Below are positions 1 through 9,455 of a stretch of 64,000 nt of DNA, piece by piece. The stretch is from the NCBI GenBank assembly GCA_964415295.1, contig CAYPYN010000001.1, positions 372,001 through 436,000 of the forward strand, in the 5' to 3' direction. Below the pieces are notes generated by a model. It made no database searches. It was not told where the DNA came from and was given only the letters and a program-made list of their open reading frames with translations. Numbering within the stretch: position 1 is the first letter of the stretch; each line of letters starts with the position of its first letter. Source of the stretch: SB21 sp964415295. GTDB taxonomy: Bacteria; CLD3; SB21. The position numbers were made by a program, and so were the translations under genes.

Positions 1-2
1 TA

Positions 3-3000
3 ATCGCGCAGTCTAATCCCAAAGGCGCCTTTGAATTTGTGTCCCGCATAGACGCTTCGAAAGACGACGCTCTGGAAATTCTACTGGAGGGAAAACTGCT
101 GTATGTGGCCAATAAAGCGGCCGGACTCTCCATCGTAGATATTTCAGATGTCTACAACCCGAAAGTGGTGAGCCGTACCGCTTCCGTCGGACAAAATTAC
201 GGTATTGCCAAAAAAGGCAACTTTGTTTTCATGTCCGACAACCTGGCTGGACTTTTAGTATACGATGTGACCAATATTAAGAAACCGGTCAAGATCTCCG
301 AGTTTGCGGTCAAAGGTGAAGCTTGGGACGTTAAGATCAAAGATAATTATGCCTATGTTGCCGCCGGTCTGGCCGGCCTGGTGGTCGTGGATATTACCGA
401 TCCCAAGACGCCGAAGATGGTCACTTCGCTTCGTTATGATAAGGATTGGGATTACGCCCGAAAAGTTTATATCACAGAAAAAGGACTTCTATTTCTTGCC
501 GACCGAAAAGCCGGTATTCACGCCATCAATATTGATAATCCGGCCACGCCCAAGGAACTGCGCCGCTTCCAGACACAGTTTGCCGTCGGACTCGAAGTAG
601 CCGATAATTTCGCCTATGTGGCCGACGGACCGGGCGGGTTACTCGTGATCGACGTAAGTAACCCTGAGAAAATGAGACAGGTAGCCGATTTCAAGCTTCC
701 GGGTCATGCCAACGGAGTATCAAAAATTGGTCCTTATGTCTATGTCTCTATTGATGACGCCGGTATCCGTGCCATCGACGTGACCAACCCAAATCGGCCT
801 CAGTTTGACGCCCGTTATGACACACCGGGTCAAGCCTTCAGCGTGGCCAAGTATGACATATTTCTGGTGGCCGCCGATCTTTCTTCCATTCTCATACTTG
901 TTCACAACAAACCGCCCGTTATTTTCCCAACAGCCGACAAAGTAGTGGCTGAGAATCAGAGGATCGAATTTAAGGTCCGCGGTATGGATCCTGATGATAA
1001 TCCCGTTGGGTTCACGGCCAACTTCATTCCGGAAGGCGCCGTTTTTAATGAAAAAGACACGCTCTTTTCGTGGACGCCAAGCTTTGAACAATCCGGTAAA
1101 TATGAAGGGATCATATTGACCGCCACGGAAAAGACACAGACCAAACTCTTCTCCCGTGATACTGTAACGATTAACGTGACGAATACGAACCGGGCTCCGG
1201 CGCTGCCCGTGACCGGAAATTACGCGGTAGATGAAAATAAAGAACTTGCTTTTATTGTCAATAAACCGACGGATCCGGACGTGGAGGACGATGGTAAATT
1301 GAAAGTGACGGCCGCGAGCCTTCCTGAAGGCAGCACGTTTGCCACTACGCTGGACGAGACTGCTATGGTATTCAAATGGACGCCGACGTATGAACAATCG
1401 GGCGTTTACACGGTAAGTTTTGTTGTAAAAGACGAGGGTGGTTTGACCGATACCAAACAGTCCGTCATTACCGTAAACCACATCAATCGTCCTCCGATCT
1501 TCGCCGAGCTGGCTCCTGCCATGACGGTGGATGAGAATAAGCTTCTGTCTTTCACGGTGCAGGCTTCCGATCTTGACAAAGAAGACGCCGGTAAACTGGA
1601 ATATGCGGGATTCAACCTGCCCGGTGGCGCAGCCTTCGACAAAACTACTCAGACTTTGTCGTGGACGCCTTCATACGAACAGTCCGGCAAATACGAAGGA
1701 ATTTACTTTATTGTGAAAGATCCGAGTGGGCTTTCGGATACCGTTTTCACTTCAGTGACCGTCAACCATGTTAACCGCCCGCCTTTCTTCGCAACGGTAA
1801 CGGCTCAACAGGTTGATGAAGTCAAAACATTAGCCTTTAAACTCAGCGCTTCCGATGCCGATGTTGAGGATGAAGGAAAAGTAACCATTAAGGCCGCCAA
1901 TATCCCGCAAGGCGCGACCTATGCGGAAGCGACCCGAACCCTGACATGGACGCCAACTTATGATCAGTCCGGCGACTACACGGCCGTCTTTACGGCCACA
2001 GACGGGGCCGGCGCCACGGATGAATTATCCATACCGGTGAAAGTAATGAATATCAACCGGCCGCCGGCTATTGCCGCGATCGCTCCGCAGGCCGTGGATG
2101 AGAATAAGGAATTCTTACTCGTTTTACCGGAAGGAACCGACCCCGACAAAGAAGATGCGGGTAAGTTGACCTACACCATCGAAAACATGCCGCAGGGCGC
2201 CTCATTTGACGCAACCTCACGAACGGTCAAATGGACACCGACTTATGAGCAATCCGGCGTATACGATGGGATCAAAGTTACTGTCAAGGATGTACTGGGT
2301 CTGACTGCCGCGGCGACCTTCAAGATCACCGTCAAACATATCAACCGTCCGCCTGTACTTGATGCGATTGCGGACCAGGCGATCGACGAAACCAAACCTC
2401 TGCAGTTCCGCGTCAAAGGCAGCGATCCGGATAAAGAGGACGCCGGTAAACTCGTGATCACGGCAGAAAATGTCCCAACGGGTGCGACGGCCGCTGTTTA
2501 CGAAGGCGTCATGGTGTTTAACTGGACGCCGACTTACGAACAATCCGGCGAATACAGTGTGACCTTTAAGATCTCCGATCCGGATAAACTGACGGACACC
2601 AAGACCGCAAAGATTGTAGTGACCAACATCAACCGTCTGCCGAAACTGGCCGTCATTCCGGCCGCAACGGGTGATGAAAATAAGGCGGCGAAGTTCACCA
2701 TTCCCGCCGCGGAAGATCTCGATAAGGAGGACGCCGGTAAACTGGTTTATTCTGTCGAAGGATTACCGGAAGGTGCCGCGTTTGATGCTTCCTCACGAAC
2801 GATATCATGGACACCGACGTATGAGCAGTCGGGCGCGTATGCGGTGAAAGTTACGGTGACCGATGTACTGGGCGGTAAAGATACAAAGACGCTGGATATC
2901 AAGATCAATCATATCAACCGTCCGCCGGTGATGAACCAGATCTCGGCCCAGACAGGTAATGAAAACGAGAAGTTGTCATTGACCGTGGAAGTGTCCGATC

Positions 3001-3761
3001 CCGACAAAGAAGATCAGAATCGCCTGACCGTTACGGCCGAAGGCGCTCCGCAAGGCGCCGTATTCAATGCACAGGCACGTTCTCTCACCTGGACGCCGAC
3101 GTACGACCAATCGGGCGATTACAAGACAACGTTTAAGGTCGCCGATCCGGCCGGCCTGAGCGATTCCAAGGCCGCTTCCATCACGATCAAGAACGTGAAC
3201 CGTAAGCCGATGTTGGGACAATTGACCAATCAAAAGGGCACGGAAAATCAGGCCATGACCTTCACTGTGACCGCTTCTGACCCGGATAAAGAAGACGCCA
3301 ATAAAGTATCCACATCTGTGGACGGACTGCCGGACGGAGCTTCTTTCAGCGGCGGAAAATTCAGCTGGACGCCCAATTATGAACAGGCCGGCGATCATAC
3401 GGTGACCTTTAAGGCAAAAGACGGGGAAGGCTTGGAGGATTCCAAAGCGGTAACGATCTCTGTCAGCAACGTGAACCGCGCGCCGAAACTCGGCGGATTG
3501 TCCAATCAAAGCGGCAAAGAAGGCTCCTCAATCAGCTTCAGTGCCTCCGCGTCGGATGAAGATAAGAACGACAAACTGACCTTCTCCATGACCGGGGCTC
3601 CGGCCGGCGCTTCGATGTCGTCTGACGGCAGTTTCTCCTGGTCGCCGGGTGTTGGTCAGGCAGGAACATACACCATCACCGTCAAAGTTACCGACGGCAC
3701 GGCTTCGGATACCAAGACGTGTACAATTACAGTTGAGAAAGCTCCGACAGAAAACAAGTAG
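3..3761 (+). CDS. Surface protein with LVIVD propeller and ten Ig/cadherin-like repeats (5' end outside window)
   Basis: The reading frame is open to the left edge (codon at 3-5), so the start and signal peptide lie outside the window; the GTG at 39 is only the first internal start codon. About the first 300 visible residues are LVIVD-type repeats (phrases such as VVDITDPKTPK, VIDVSNPEK, AIDVTNPN), which in known proteins form a beta-propeller. From about 907 onward come ten tandem repeats of about 92-99 residues, each running from N(R/K)PP through DENK, SDPDKEDAGKL, a WTPTYEQSG core, to a DTK strand: an Ig/cadherin-like fold. It ends in a plain polar tail without a T9SS sorting domain. Likely an extracellular adhesin or scaffold; the ligand is unknown. 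Followed by a strong terminator shared with queA. Confidence 0.85.
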   Translation: MAQSNPKGAFEFVSRIDASKDDALEILLEGKLLYVANKAAGLSIVDISDVYNPKVVSRTASVGQNYGIAKKGNFVFMSDNLAGLLVYDVTNIKKPVKISEFAVKGEAWDVKIKDNYAYVAAGLAGLVVVDITDPKTPKMVTSLRYDKDWDYARKVYITEKGLLFLADRKAGIHAINIDNPATPKELRRFQTQFAVGLEVADNFAYVADGPGGLLVIDVSNPEKMRQVADFKLPGHANGVSKIGPYVYVSIDDAGIRAIDVTNPNRPQFDARYDTPGQAFSVAKYDIFLVAADLSSILILVHNKPPVIFPTADKVVAENQRIEFKVRGMDPDDNPVGFTANFIPEGAVFNEKDTLFSWTPSFEQSGKYEGIILTATEKTQTKLFSRDTVTINVTNTNRAPALPVTGNYAVDENKELAFIVNKPTDPDVEDDGKLKVTAASLPEGSTFATTLDETAMVFKWTPTYEQSGVYTVSFVVKDEGGLTDTKQSVITVNHINRPPIFAELAPAMTVDENKLLSFTVQASDLDKEDAGKLEYAGFNLPGGAAFDKTTQTLSWTPSYEQSGKYEGIYFIVKDPSGLSDTVFTSVTVNHVNRPPFFATVTAQQVDEVKTLAFKLSASDADVEDEGKVTIKAANIPQGATYAEATRTLTWTPTYDQSGDYTAVFTATDGAGATDELSIPVKVMNINRPPAIAAIAPQAVDENKEFLLVLPEGTDPDKEDAGKLTYTIENMPQGASFDATSRTVKWTPTYEQSGVYDGIKVTVKDVLGLTAAATFKITVKHINRPPVLDAIADQAIDETKPLQFRVKGSDPDKEDAGKLVITAENVPTGATAAVYEGVMVFNWTPTYEQSGEYSVTFKISDPDKLTDTKTAKIVVTNINRLPKLAVIPAATGDENKAAKFTIPAAEDLDKEDAGKLVYSVEGLPEGAAFDASSRTISWTPTYEQSGAYAVKVTVTDVLGGKDTKTLDIKINHINRPPVMNQISAQTGNENEKLSLTVEVSDPDKEDQNRLTVTAEGAPQGAVFNAQARSLTWTPTYDQSGDYKTTFKVADPAGLSDSKAASITIKNVNRKPMLGQLTNQKGTENQAMTFTVTASDPDKEDANKVSTSVDGLPDGASFSGGKFSWTPNYEQAGDHTVTFKAKDGEGLEDSKAVTISVSNVNRAPKLGGLSNQSGKEGSSISFSASASDEDKNDKLTFSMTGAPAGASMSSDGSFSWSPGVGQAGTYTITVKVTDGTASDTKTCTITVEKAPTENK

Positions 3762-3780
3762 TATTTAAGATAGAAATTAA

Positions 3781-3818
3781 AAACCCCGTCTTGTTAACAG
3801 GACGGGGTTTTTTTTATT
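3781..3818. terminator. Bidirectional intrinsic terminator
   Basis: A perfect 10-bp stem (3781-3790 with 3801-3810, CCCCGTC/GACGGGG core) with a 10-nt loop is followed by a T-run on the plus strand and, read from the other side, by TTTTTAATTT on the minus strand. It sits between two convergent genes, so it probably ends both the repeat protein mRNA and the queA mRNA. Confidence 0.9.
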
Positions 3819-3835
3819 ACTTCTTCTTGAGAATT

Positions 3836-4861
3836 CTATTCGATCAGCATGGCGTCGCCGAAACTGTAGAATCGGTAACCGTCTTTCATGGCTTTCTTAT
3901 AGGCTTTGAATACCAATTCCTTATCCGCAAAAGCGCAGGCAAGCATCAGCAGTGTGGATTCCGGAGTGTGAAAATTGGTCACCAGTTTATCGACGATCTT
4001 GAATTCATAAGGCGGATAGATGAATTTGTCCGTCCAACCTCTGTGCGGCTTGACACGATTCAATGACGTGACCGCGCTTTCGATACTGCGGATCACTGTG
4101 GAACCAACCGCAATCACTTTACCGCCGTTGTCTTTCGTCTGATTGATCGCGCGCGCCGTGGCCTCCGGTATCTCAAAATACTCCGAATCCATCTTGTGAC
4201 GTCCGAGATCCTCAACAGCCACTTTCCGGAAAGTGCCGAGTCCGACATGCAACACAAGCGGTACAATGGTCACTCCTTTGCGTTTCAGTTTGGTCAGAAG
4301 TTCCTTTGTAAAATGCAGTCCGGCCGTCGGCGCAGCGACAGAGCCTCGCGTTCTTGCAAACACCGTCTGATAATCCGTTTTATCGCTTTCTTCAGGTGCC
4401 CGCTTGATGTAAGGCGGCAGAGGACACTGACCGACCTTATCAATGAATTTGTGGAAGTCGCCGTTGTAGTTGAACCGCACGACACGCCCACCGGACACGG
4501 TGTTGTCGATCACATCGCAGAATACGCCGTCGACCACCAGACGATTGCCGATGCGGACTTTTCTCGCGGGTTTGACCAGCACTTCCCAGAGGTTATTTTC
4601 CAGTTCCCGAAGTAAGAACACTTCCACTTTGGCGTTGGTCTTTTCCTTCCGGGCCATGATGCGGGCAGGAAATACACGGGTTTCGTTCAGAACCAGACAG
4701 TCTTTTTTTGTAATATGTTCGGTGATATCCCTGAAAATCTTGTCTGTGATCGTTCCTTCTTTTCGGTTAATCACCATCAGCTTGGCCTTGTCCCGATGAG
4801 CGATCGGGTATTGGGCAATATACTTTTCAGGCAGTTTGAACTTGAAGTCCGAGAGTTTCAT
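3836..4861 (-). CDS. queA: S-adenosylmethionine:tRNA ribosyltransferase-isomerase
   Basis: QueA transfers and isomerises the ribosyl part of SAM onto 7-aminomethyl-7-deazaguanine in tRNA, giving epoxyqueuosine. At 341 residues it has the usual length, and the N-terminal FxxxLPEKYIAQYP and LMVINR segments, LNETRVFPAR, PARKVRIG, the TAGLHFT motif and the C-terminal NFHTPESTLLMLACAF are all present. It converges on the repeat protein gene. A second queuosine-linked gene, the YhhQ-like transporter, lies 3.8 kb away. The 209-bp gap to the divergent aminotransferase gene should contain both promoters. Confidence 0.97.
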   Translation of the reverse strand: MKLSDFKFKLPEKYIAQYPIAHRDKAKLMVINRKEGTITDKIFRDITEHITKKDCLVLNETRVFPARIMARKEKTNAKVEVFLLRELENNLWEVLVKPARKVRIGNRLVVDGVFCDVIDNTVSGGRVVRFNYNGDFHKFIDKVGQCPLPPYIKRAPEESDKTDYQTVFARTRGSVAAPTAGLHFTKELLTKLKRKGVTIVPLVLHVGLGTFRKVAVEDLGRHKMDSEYFEIPEATARAINQTKDNGGKVIAVGSTVIRSIESAVTSLNRVKPHRGWTDKFIYPPYEFKIVDKLVTNFHTPESTLLMLACAFADKELVFKAYKKAMKDGYRFYSFGDAMLIE

Positions 4862-5042
4862 GACCCCTCTTCTATGGTAAAAGGTGTAAAATTGATGACA
4901 AAATGGTCAAAAAAGATGATAAGACTCGCAAATATAATAAAAATAATGCCAAAAGTCAATTCATTATTTATTTTATTTCAAATGTTTAGATATTTGCGTA
5001 CATTTACTTCGCTTTGAGGTATACCTAATTTAAGTTATTTAT

Positions 5043-5054
5043 AAACAACTGTTT
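5043..5054. promoter_or_regulatory. Short dyad AAACAACTGTTT upstream of the aminotransferase gene
   Basis: Five-base arms AAACA/TGTTT around a 2-bp centre, 17 bp before the start codon at 5071. The same 12 bases occur at 27475-27486 ahead of another gene. In both places TCAT follows within a few bases. It may be an operator, but it is short. Confidence 0.3.
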
Positions 5055-5070
5055 GTCATAATTTTACCGA

Positions 5071-6228
5071 ATGTCAAAATTTCAGGAATTCCAGGTCGAA
5101 CATTGGCGCAGCTTTTTTCCGGTAACAGAACATTCCGTGTATGTCAACCATGCCGCTTGCTCTCCCGTGTCGAACCGCGTTCGTTCGGCGCTGGATAGAT
5201 TTCTTGATGAGTCATCGACCGATGCGGTTGATAATTATCCAAAGTGGCTGGAAACCAGGGACCGTCTGCGTGTTTTGGCAGGACAACTTATTCACGCCCC
5301 GGAATCGCAGATCGCTTTCGTCAAGAACACTTCCGACGGGCTCAACATCCTGGCCTCCGGACTCGACTGGAAGCCCGGCGACCGGATCATTCTGGCCGAT
5401 TGCGAATTCCCCTCCAATGTCTATCCGTTCCTCAACTTGAGAAAACGCGGCGTTGAGATCGACTTTGTAAAAAACCGCGACGGCTTTTTGTTCACAGAAG
5501 ATTTTGAGAAGCTCATTACGCCACGTACAAGGTTATTGTCCGTCAGTTTTGTGGAATTCACCAACGGTTTTCGCAACGATCTCGAAGAACTCGGAGCACT
5601 ATGCCGAAAACATGGAATCATTTTTTGCGTGGATTCGATACAAGGACTTGGAGCTGTTCCGCTAAAAGTGGACCAATTCAACATCGATTTCCTTTCCAAT
5701 GGCGGACACAAGTGGCTCATGGCCCCGGCCGGCATTGGGTTTATCTACGTTCGACAGCAATTGTTTAACCGCCTTTCCACGGAACGGGTCGGTTGGCTGT
5801 CGGTCAAAGAGGCATGGAATTTTTTTGATTATAAACTGGATCTGCTCGATGACGCCAAACGATTTGAGATGGCCACCGAGAACTGGCTGGGCGTGTATGG
5901 ACTTAACGCTTCTCTGGGTCTTTTGTTAGAAGCCGGTATTGAAGAAATACACACACATATTATAAAACTCCTCGACATATTGTACGAAGGATTGGCTGAC
6001 ATGAACCTGATCGTCGCATCCTCCATGCAGCCCGTGCATCGTTCCGCCATTCTGTCATTCCGATCGGCCCATGCAGAGGAAACGAAATACATTTTTGATT
6101 CCTTGCTTAAAAATCATATCATTTGTTCATACCGAGCCGGTCTAATCAGGATATCGCCGCACCTATATAATACCGAAGAAGAAATGCGAAAAATATTAAT
6201 GACATTAAGAGCCGGTTTAGATAGATAA
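5071..6228 (+). CDS. Class V aminotransferase (cysteine desulfurase/NifS-like fold), PLP enzyme
   Basis: This is a 385-residue fold-type I PLP enzyme of the class V aminotransferase family. The PLP-binding features are visible: KNTSDGLN near residue 85 (phosphate contact), Asp188 in the VDSIQGLGA segment (pyridine nitrogen), and the Schiff-base Lys214 in GGHKWLMAP. The N-terminal YVNHAACSPVS is typical of isopenicillin epimerase/SufS-like members. No loop carrying an active-site cysteine near the C-terminus is evident, so a true cysteine desulfurase role is doubtful; the substrate cannot be read from sequence. There is no good Shine-Dalgarno sequence before the ATG. The NYN gene follows after 32 bp, so co-transcription is likely. 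Confidence 0.88.
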   Translation: MSKFQEFQVEHWRSFFPVTEHSVYVNHAACSPVSNRVRSALDRFLDESSTDAVDNYPKWLETRDRLRVLAGQLIHAPESQIAFVKNTSDGLNILASGLDWKPGDRIILADCEFPSNVYPFLNLRKRGVEIDFVKNRDGFLFTEDFEKLITPRTRLLSVSFVEFTNGFRNDLEELGALCRKHGIIFCVDSIQGLGAVPLKVDQFNIDFLSNGGHKWLMAPAGIGFIYVRQQLFNRLSTERVGWLSVKEAWNFFDYKLDLLDDAKRFEMATENWLGVYGLNASLGLLLEAGIEEIHTHIIKLLDILYEGLADMNLIVASSMQPVHRSAILSFRSAHAEETKYIFDSLLKNHIICSYRAGLIRISPHLYNTEEEMRKILMTLRAGLDR

Positions 6229-6260
6229 GCGTCTTACTTTACTGTCGAGAATATCTGCCT

Positions 6261-6731
6261 ATGAAATATATAATAGACGGTTACAATATGATACGCAGGA
6301 TCGACGCACTCCGTGCGCTTGATGCCAAAGGTCTTGAAAAAGGACGCCAGGCTCTGGTCAATTTGTTGAGTCGGTTCAGGCAGAAAAACAGGGACGATAT
6401 CACTATCGTTTTTGATGGACAGGTGTCTTCGTTGTCAACACAATCCGGAATCACGATACGTTTTTCTAAAATATCTAACAAAGCGGACGATACCATCAAG
6501 AACCTGGTGGATCAAAGCAAGAATGCCCGTGAGATCACTGTGGTCAGTTCCGACAACGAAATCATGTGGTATGCCCGTGGATGCGGCTGTAAAGTGGAAC
6601 GGTCCGAAGACTTCTACGCGGCCATTAAAGATACAAGCAATGGTACCGTCAGGGATCTTGAATTCAAGAACGATCCGCAATTGTCGGCTAAGGAAATTGA
6701 CGAATGGCGAAAACTTTTTCATTCCAAATAA
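6261..6731 (+). CDS. NYN-domain (YacP/Rae1-like) ribonuclease
   Basis: A 156-residue protein starting with the NYN signature IIDGYNMIRR, with further acidic positions at DDITIVFDG and VVSSDNEI that would complete a PIN-like metal site. The YacP/Rae1 family cleaves mRNA on ribosomes in Firmicutes; the assignment to that family is from the overall pattern, and the RNA target here is unknown. The next gene starts 7 bp after its stop, suggesting translational coupling. Confidence 0.85.
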   Translation: MKYIIDGYNMIRRIDALRALDAKGLEKGRQALVNLLSRFRQKNRDDITIVFDGQVSSLSTQSGITIRFSKISNKADDTIKNLVDQSKNAREITVVSSDNEIMWYARGCGCKVERSEDFYAAIKDTSNGTVRDLEFKNDPQLSAKEIDEWRKLFHSK

Positions 6732-6738
6732 GAAAACG

Positions 6739-8148
6739 ATGAGACCGCATGTCCTCTATGTCATTCCCGGTCTGAGAGATCTGACCGAACGGCGGTATGG
6801 TTTATCGGCCCTATGGTTCACCTTATTCCTTCTTCCTGTCGCGGTCTTGTTCTTACATGCCGACGTGTTCCTTGACGGGCTTTTTTCCTTCGCCTGGTCA
6901 TCCCTGGTTCTGATCACTGCTCCGGAATCTTTTCAAAAAGTTTTTAACACCGAAATTGTTGAATATTGGTTCGCTTCCTTTTTTGTGGTCCTTTGGATCG
7001 CGTGTACCATCTTTTTTCACCGGCGAAAGTATGTTCCTGGACGGAACGAATCGGAGTCCCCTGCGCCCTGGAAACTGGTGTGGAAAGAAATCAGGCATAA
7101 CCGTTTTGTCTTGTTCTTTTTTTGTATCCTGATTGGCCTCTATGCTGCGGCGTGTCTGGCGCCGTGGCTCGCACCCCGTGATCCCAATGCCCAGCAGGAC
7201 ATTGTAGTGACAAAATACGCCCCGCCTCTGACAAAAATGACTTTCCTCCGCCTGAGTTCCGTGTCACACCTCACGGAGCCGGTTGATAACGACGGTGCGT
7301 TGTCCCAAATGATCGGCCTTCAGAAAAAACTGCTCAGGGACAGGCGCGATATCCTGTTTGTGCAGGGTTATGAGAAAAAGCAGGGAGAAGTTCATTATCA
7401 ACAGGGATGGCAGTCCAAGACCCTGCCGCTTTCGACTCTTGTGAGTGAAAGCGAAGATGTGTTTGCCGGACAGCAGCTTTTCATACTCGGAACGGATAAG
7501 TATGGACGAGATATTTTTTCCCGATTGATATACGGATCGAGGATCTCGCTGAGCATCGGATTGCTCGCCATGCTGATCGCTGTAACGCTCGGAACGATTA
7601 TTGGGGCTTCCGCCGGTTATTTCGGCGGCGGAACCGATACCTTACTGATGAGATGGGTGGATCTGATGCTCGCTTTCCCGAATCTTTTTCTGGTTCTGAT
7701 GATCGTGGCTCTTTTCGGAAATTCGATCCTTCTGATCGTTGTGATCCTCGGACTGACCGGCTGGATGGGTGTGGCGCGCATTGTGCGCGGACAATTTCTA
7801 TCCCTGAGGGAAATGGAATACATTCAGGCGGCCAAAGCGCTGGGCTTCGGCCATGCACGCATCATCTTCAAACACCTTATTCCCAATGCTATGGCGCCGA
7901 TCGTGGTTGCGGCTACGCTGAGGCTCGGAAATATCATCCTCATTGAGGCCGGCCTGAGTTTTCTTGGGCTTGGAGTACAGCCGCCAACGGCCAGTTGGGG
8001 TAACATGGTGGCCGACGGTCGTGACGTACTGTTGTCCGCCTGGTGGATATCAACGTTTCCTGGTCTGGCGATCGTACTGACGGTTATATGCTTCAATGTA
8101 TTGGGGGATGGTATGAGAGACGCGCTGGATCCGAGACTTAAGAGCTGA
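6739..8148 (+). CDS. OppC/DppC-type ABC transporter permease with enlarged N-terminus and periplasmic loop
   Basis: Inner-membrane permease of the peptide/nickel ABC family. The C-terminal half has the family signatures: LGTDKYGRDIFSRLIYGSR, ASAGYFGGG, the EAA loop (EYIQAAKALGFGHARIIFKHLIPNA) that contacts the ATPase, and LSFLGLGVQPPTASWG near the end. At 469 residues it exceeds the usual ~300: about 115 residues with two or three predicted membrane segments precede the canonical first helix (FVLFFFCILIGLYAA), and about 75 extra residues sit between DPNAQQ and the LGTDKYG motif. The frame extends upstream inside the NYN gene, but the ATG at 6739 gives a sensible hydrophobic N-terminus. No OppB, OppD or OppF genes are nearby; three binding proteins lie at 43.5-48.4 kb. 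Confidence 0.9.
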   Translation: MRPHVLYVIPGLRDLTERRYGLSALWFTLFLLPVAVLFLHADVFLDGLFSFAWSSLVLITAPESFQKVFNTEIVEYWFASFFVVLWIACTIFFHRRKYVPGRNESESPAPWKLVWKEIRHNRFVLFFFCILIGLYAAACLAPWLAPRDPNAQQDIVVTKYAPPLTKMTFLRLSSVSHLTEPVDNDGALSQMIGLQKKLLRDRRDILFVQGYEKKQGEVHYQQGWQSKTLPLSTLVSESEDVFAGQQLFILGTDKYGRDIFSRLIYGSRISLSIGLLAMLIAVTLGTIIGASAGYFGGGTDTLLMRWVDLMLAFPNLFLVLMIVALFGNSILLIVVILGLTGWMGVARIVRGQFLSLREMEYIQAAKALGFGHARIIFKHLIPNAMAPIVVAATLRLGNIILIEAGLSFLGLGVQPPTASWGNMVADGRDVLLSAWWISTFPGLAIVLTVICFNVLGDGMRDALDPRLKS

Positions 8149-8613
8149 TCACGGTAACGCAATTTCTACAAACTGACTCACCGTTTTACCCGCTATTATG
8201 AATTCATGCACGATGCGCAGTCCTTCTATCTGGGCCGGCCAAGGAAGTAATTCCTTCGCTTCATTATAATCGAACCACCGGTATTCGCTGTGTTCGCGAG
8301 ACAAGACCACTTCCTGCTTATCCGCTTCCGCCGCAAAGACCGGTATGATATTCACGCGGTCTTTGTTTGCCTCGTAGAATTGATTGACATACGGCACGGC
8401 CCACAGTTTTCGGGCCGCTAATCCTGTTTCTTCTTTCAATTCTCTCAGCGCGGTTTCGTAGGCTTTTTCACCTGCTTCGATCTTTCCTCCCACCATACGC
8501 CACGAACCGGCGTAGATCACGTCACTGGATCTCCTCATCAGAAGATACAACGGGGAGCCGTTGTTGCGATAAAACACATGACAATCGATCACCCGGCAAA
8601 CGACGTCCGGCAT
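8149..8613 (-). CDS. Nudix hydrolase
   Basis: 154 residues with a complete Nudix box starting at the Gly of GGKIEAGE and ending in ELKEETGL (Gx5Ex7REUxEExGU), which binds Mg2+ and cleaves nucleoside diphosphate linkages. The N-terminal strand and the length resemble dihydroneopterin triphosphate diphosphatases (NudB-like), but that substrate is an inference. The start has an AGAAGG ribosome binding site. It converges with the permease gene with no gap and lies 14 bp downstream of the transporter gene on the same strand, so they probably share a transcript. Confidence 0.92.
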   Translation of the reverse strand: MPDVVCRVIDCHVFYRNNGSPLYLLMRRSSDVIYAGSWRMVGGKIEAGEKAYETALRELKEETGLAARKLWAVPYVNQFYEANKDRVNIIPVFAAEADKQEVVLSREHSEYRWFDYNEAKELLPWPAQIEGLRIVHEFIIAGKTVSQFVEIALP

Positions 8614-8627
8614 AGGATCCTTCTCTC

Positions 8628-9311
8628 TTAATTTAGTTCTTCCGCCTGATGGATCATGGCGTGCGCCTCATCGCCTAAATACCGGTCAATCAGTGAATGC
8701 GTGAGATAGATCACCGGTGTCAGTGCGATCGCAATGAAGAATTTATAGATATAGTTGGTGATGCCAATGTTCACGATCTGATCAAAAGCGATCTTACCTG
8801 AGAAAGCTATGAACAACACGACGAATGAATCGATAAGCTGTGAGACAAAAGTGGATCCGGTGGCTCTGAGCCAAAGCCACCGTTCGTGGGTGCGTTTTCG
8901 GATGTAGTGGAACATCTGGATATCGATCATCTGGCCTATCAGGTAAGCGACAATGGATCCAAGGATGATCCGGTTGGACTGACCGAACACGCTATTGAAG
9001 GCCTCATCTTGCACGGGAGATATCTCCGCAGCCGGAATGCTCATGTCGATCATCAAGATCGCGTACGTAAAGGCGATCATGATCATACCCAATACCGTAA
9101 TGAAGCGGATCCCGGGTTTTCCATAATATTCATTCACAATATCTGTGACCAGGAACGTGACGGGGAACGGAATAACACCCATCGTCATGGTAAAGATCAG
9201 ATCCTCAGTAACTTTGGATTGTATGAGTTTGCTGCCCGTGATTTCCGCTAGAATGAGGGCCGTAAGAAAAATACCGGTCAGAACGGTATATAATTTCTGT
9301 CGTTTGGACAT
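8628..9311 (-). CDS. yhhQ: Queuosine precursor transporter (YhhQ/VUT family)
   Basis: A 227-residue membrane protein with about six hydrophobic segments. Family hallmarks are the N-terminal LAEITGSKLIQ, PFPVTFLVTDIVNEYYGK, and the ATGSTFVSQLIDSFVVLFIAF segment. Members import preQ0/preQ1, the precursors used by TGT and QueA to build queuosine in tRNA; the presence of queA at 3.8 kb fits. A GGAG ribosome binding site precedes the ATG. The membrane location is the inner membrane. Confidence 0.93.
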   Translation of the reverse strand: MSKRQKLYTVLTGIFLTALILAEITGSKLIQSKVTEDLIFTMTMGVIPFPVTFLVTDIVNEYYGKPGIRFITVLGMIMIAFTYAILMIDMSIPAAEISPVQDEAFNSVFGQSNRIILGSIVAYLIGQMIDIQMFHYIRKRTHERWLWLRATGSTFVSQLIDSFVVLFIAFSGKIAFDQIVNIGITNYIYKFFIAIALTPVIYLTHSLIDRYLGDEAHAMIHQAEELN

Positions 9312-9395
9312 AAGTCTCCGCTTTTTTGGAACGAATCAATATCCGTATTCATCGAGATAAATTCAAGGATTAACGCGCTTGGAACACAAAAATGA

Positions 9396-9427
9396 TTTGT
9401 TCTCTTCGCCGTTATTTAGTACTTTTA
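9396..9427 (+). promoter_or_regulatory. Bacteroidota-like promoter ahead of the hybrid kinase gene
   Basis: TTTG at 9396-9399, a 20-bp spacer, then TACTTTTA at 9420-9427, one base off the consensus TTTG-N19-23-TAnnTTTG. It would give a leader of about 20 nt before the ATG at 9456. Confidence 0.45.
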
Positions 9428-9455
9428 CACGTCTTTCATCAACCGCACAAAGACT

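Noticed and set aside
720..1481. 253-codon minus-strand frame inside the repeat protein
   Set aside because: Antisense shadow of the repeats, no start signal and no domain.
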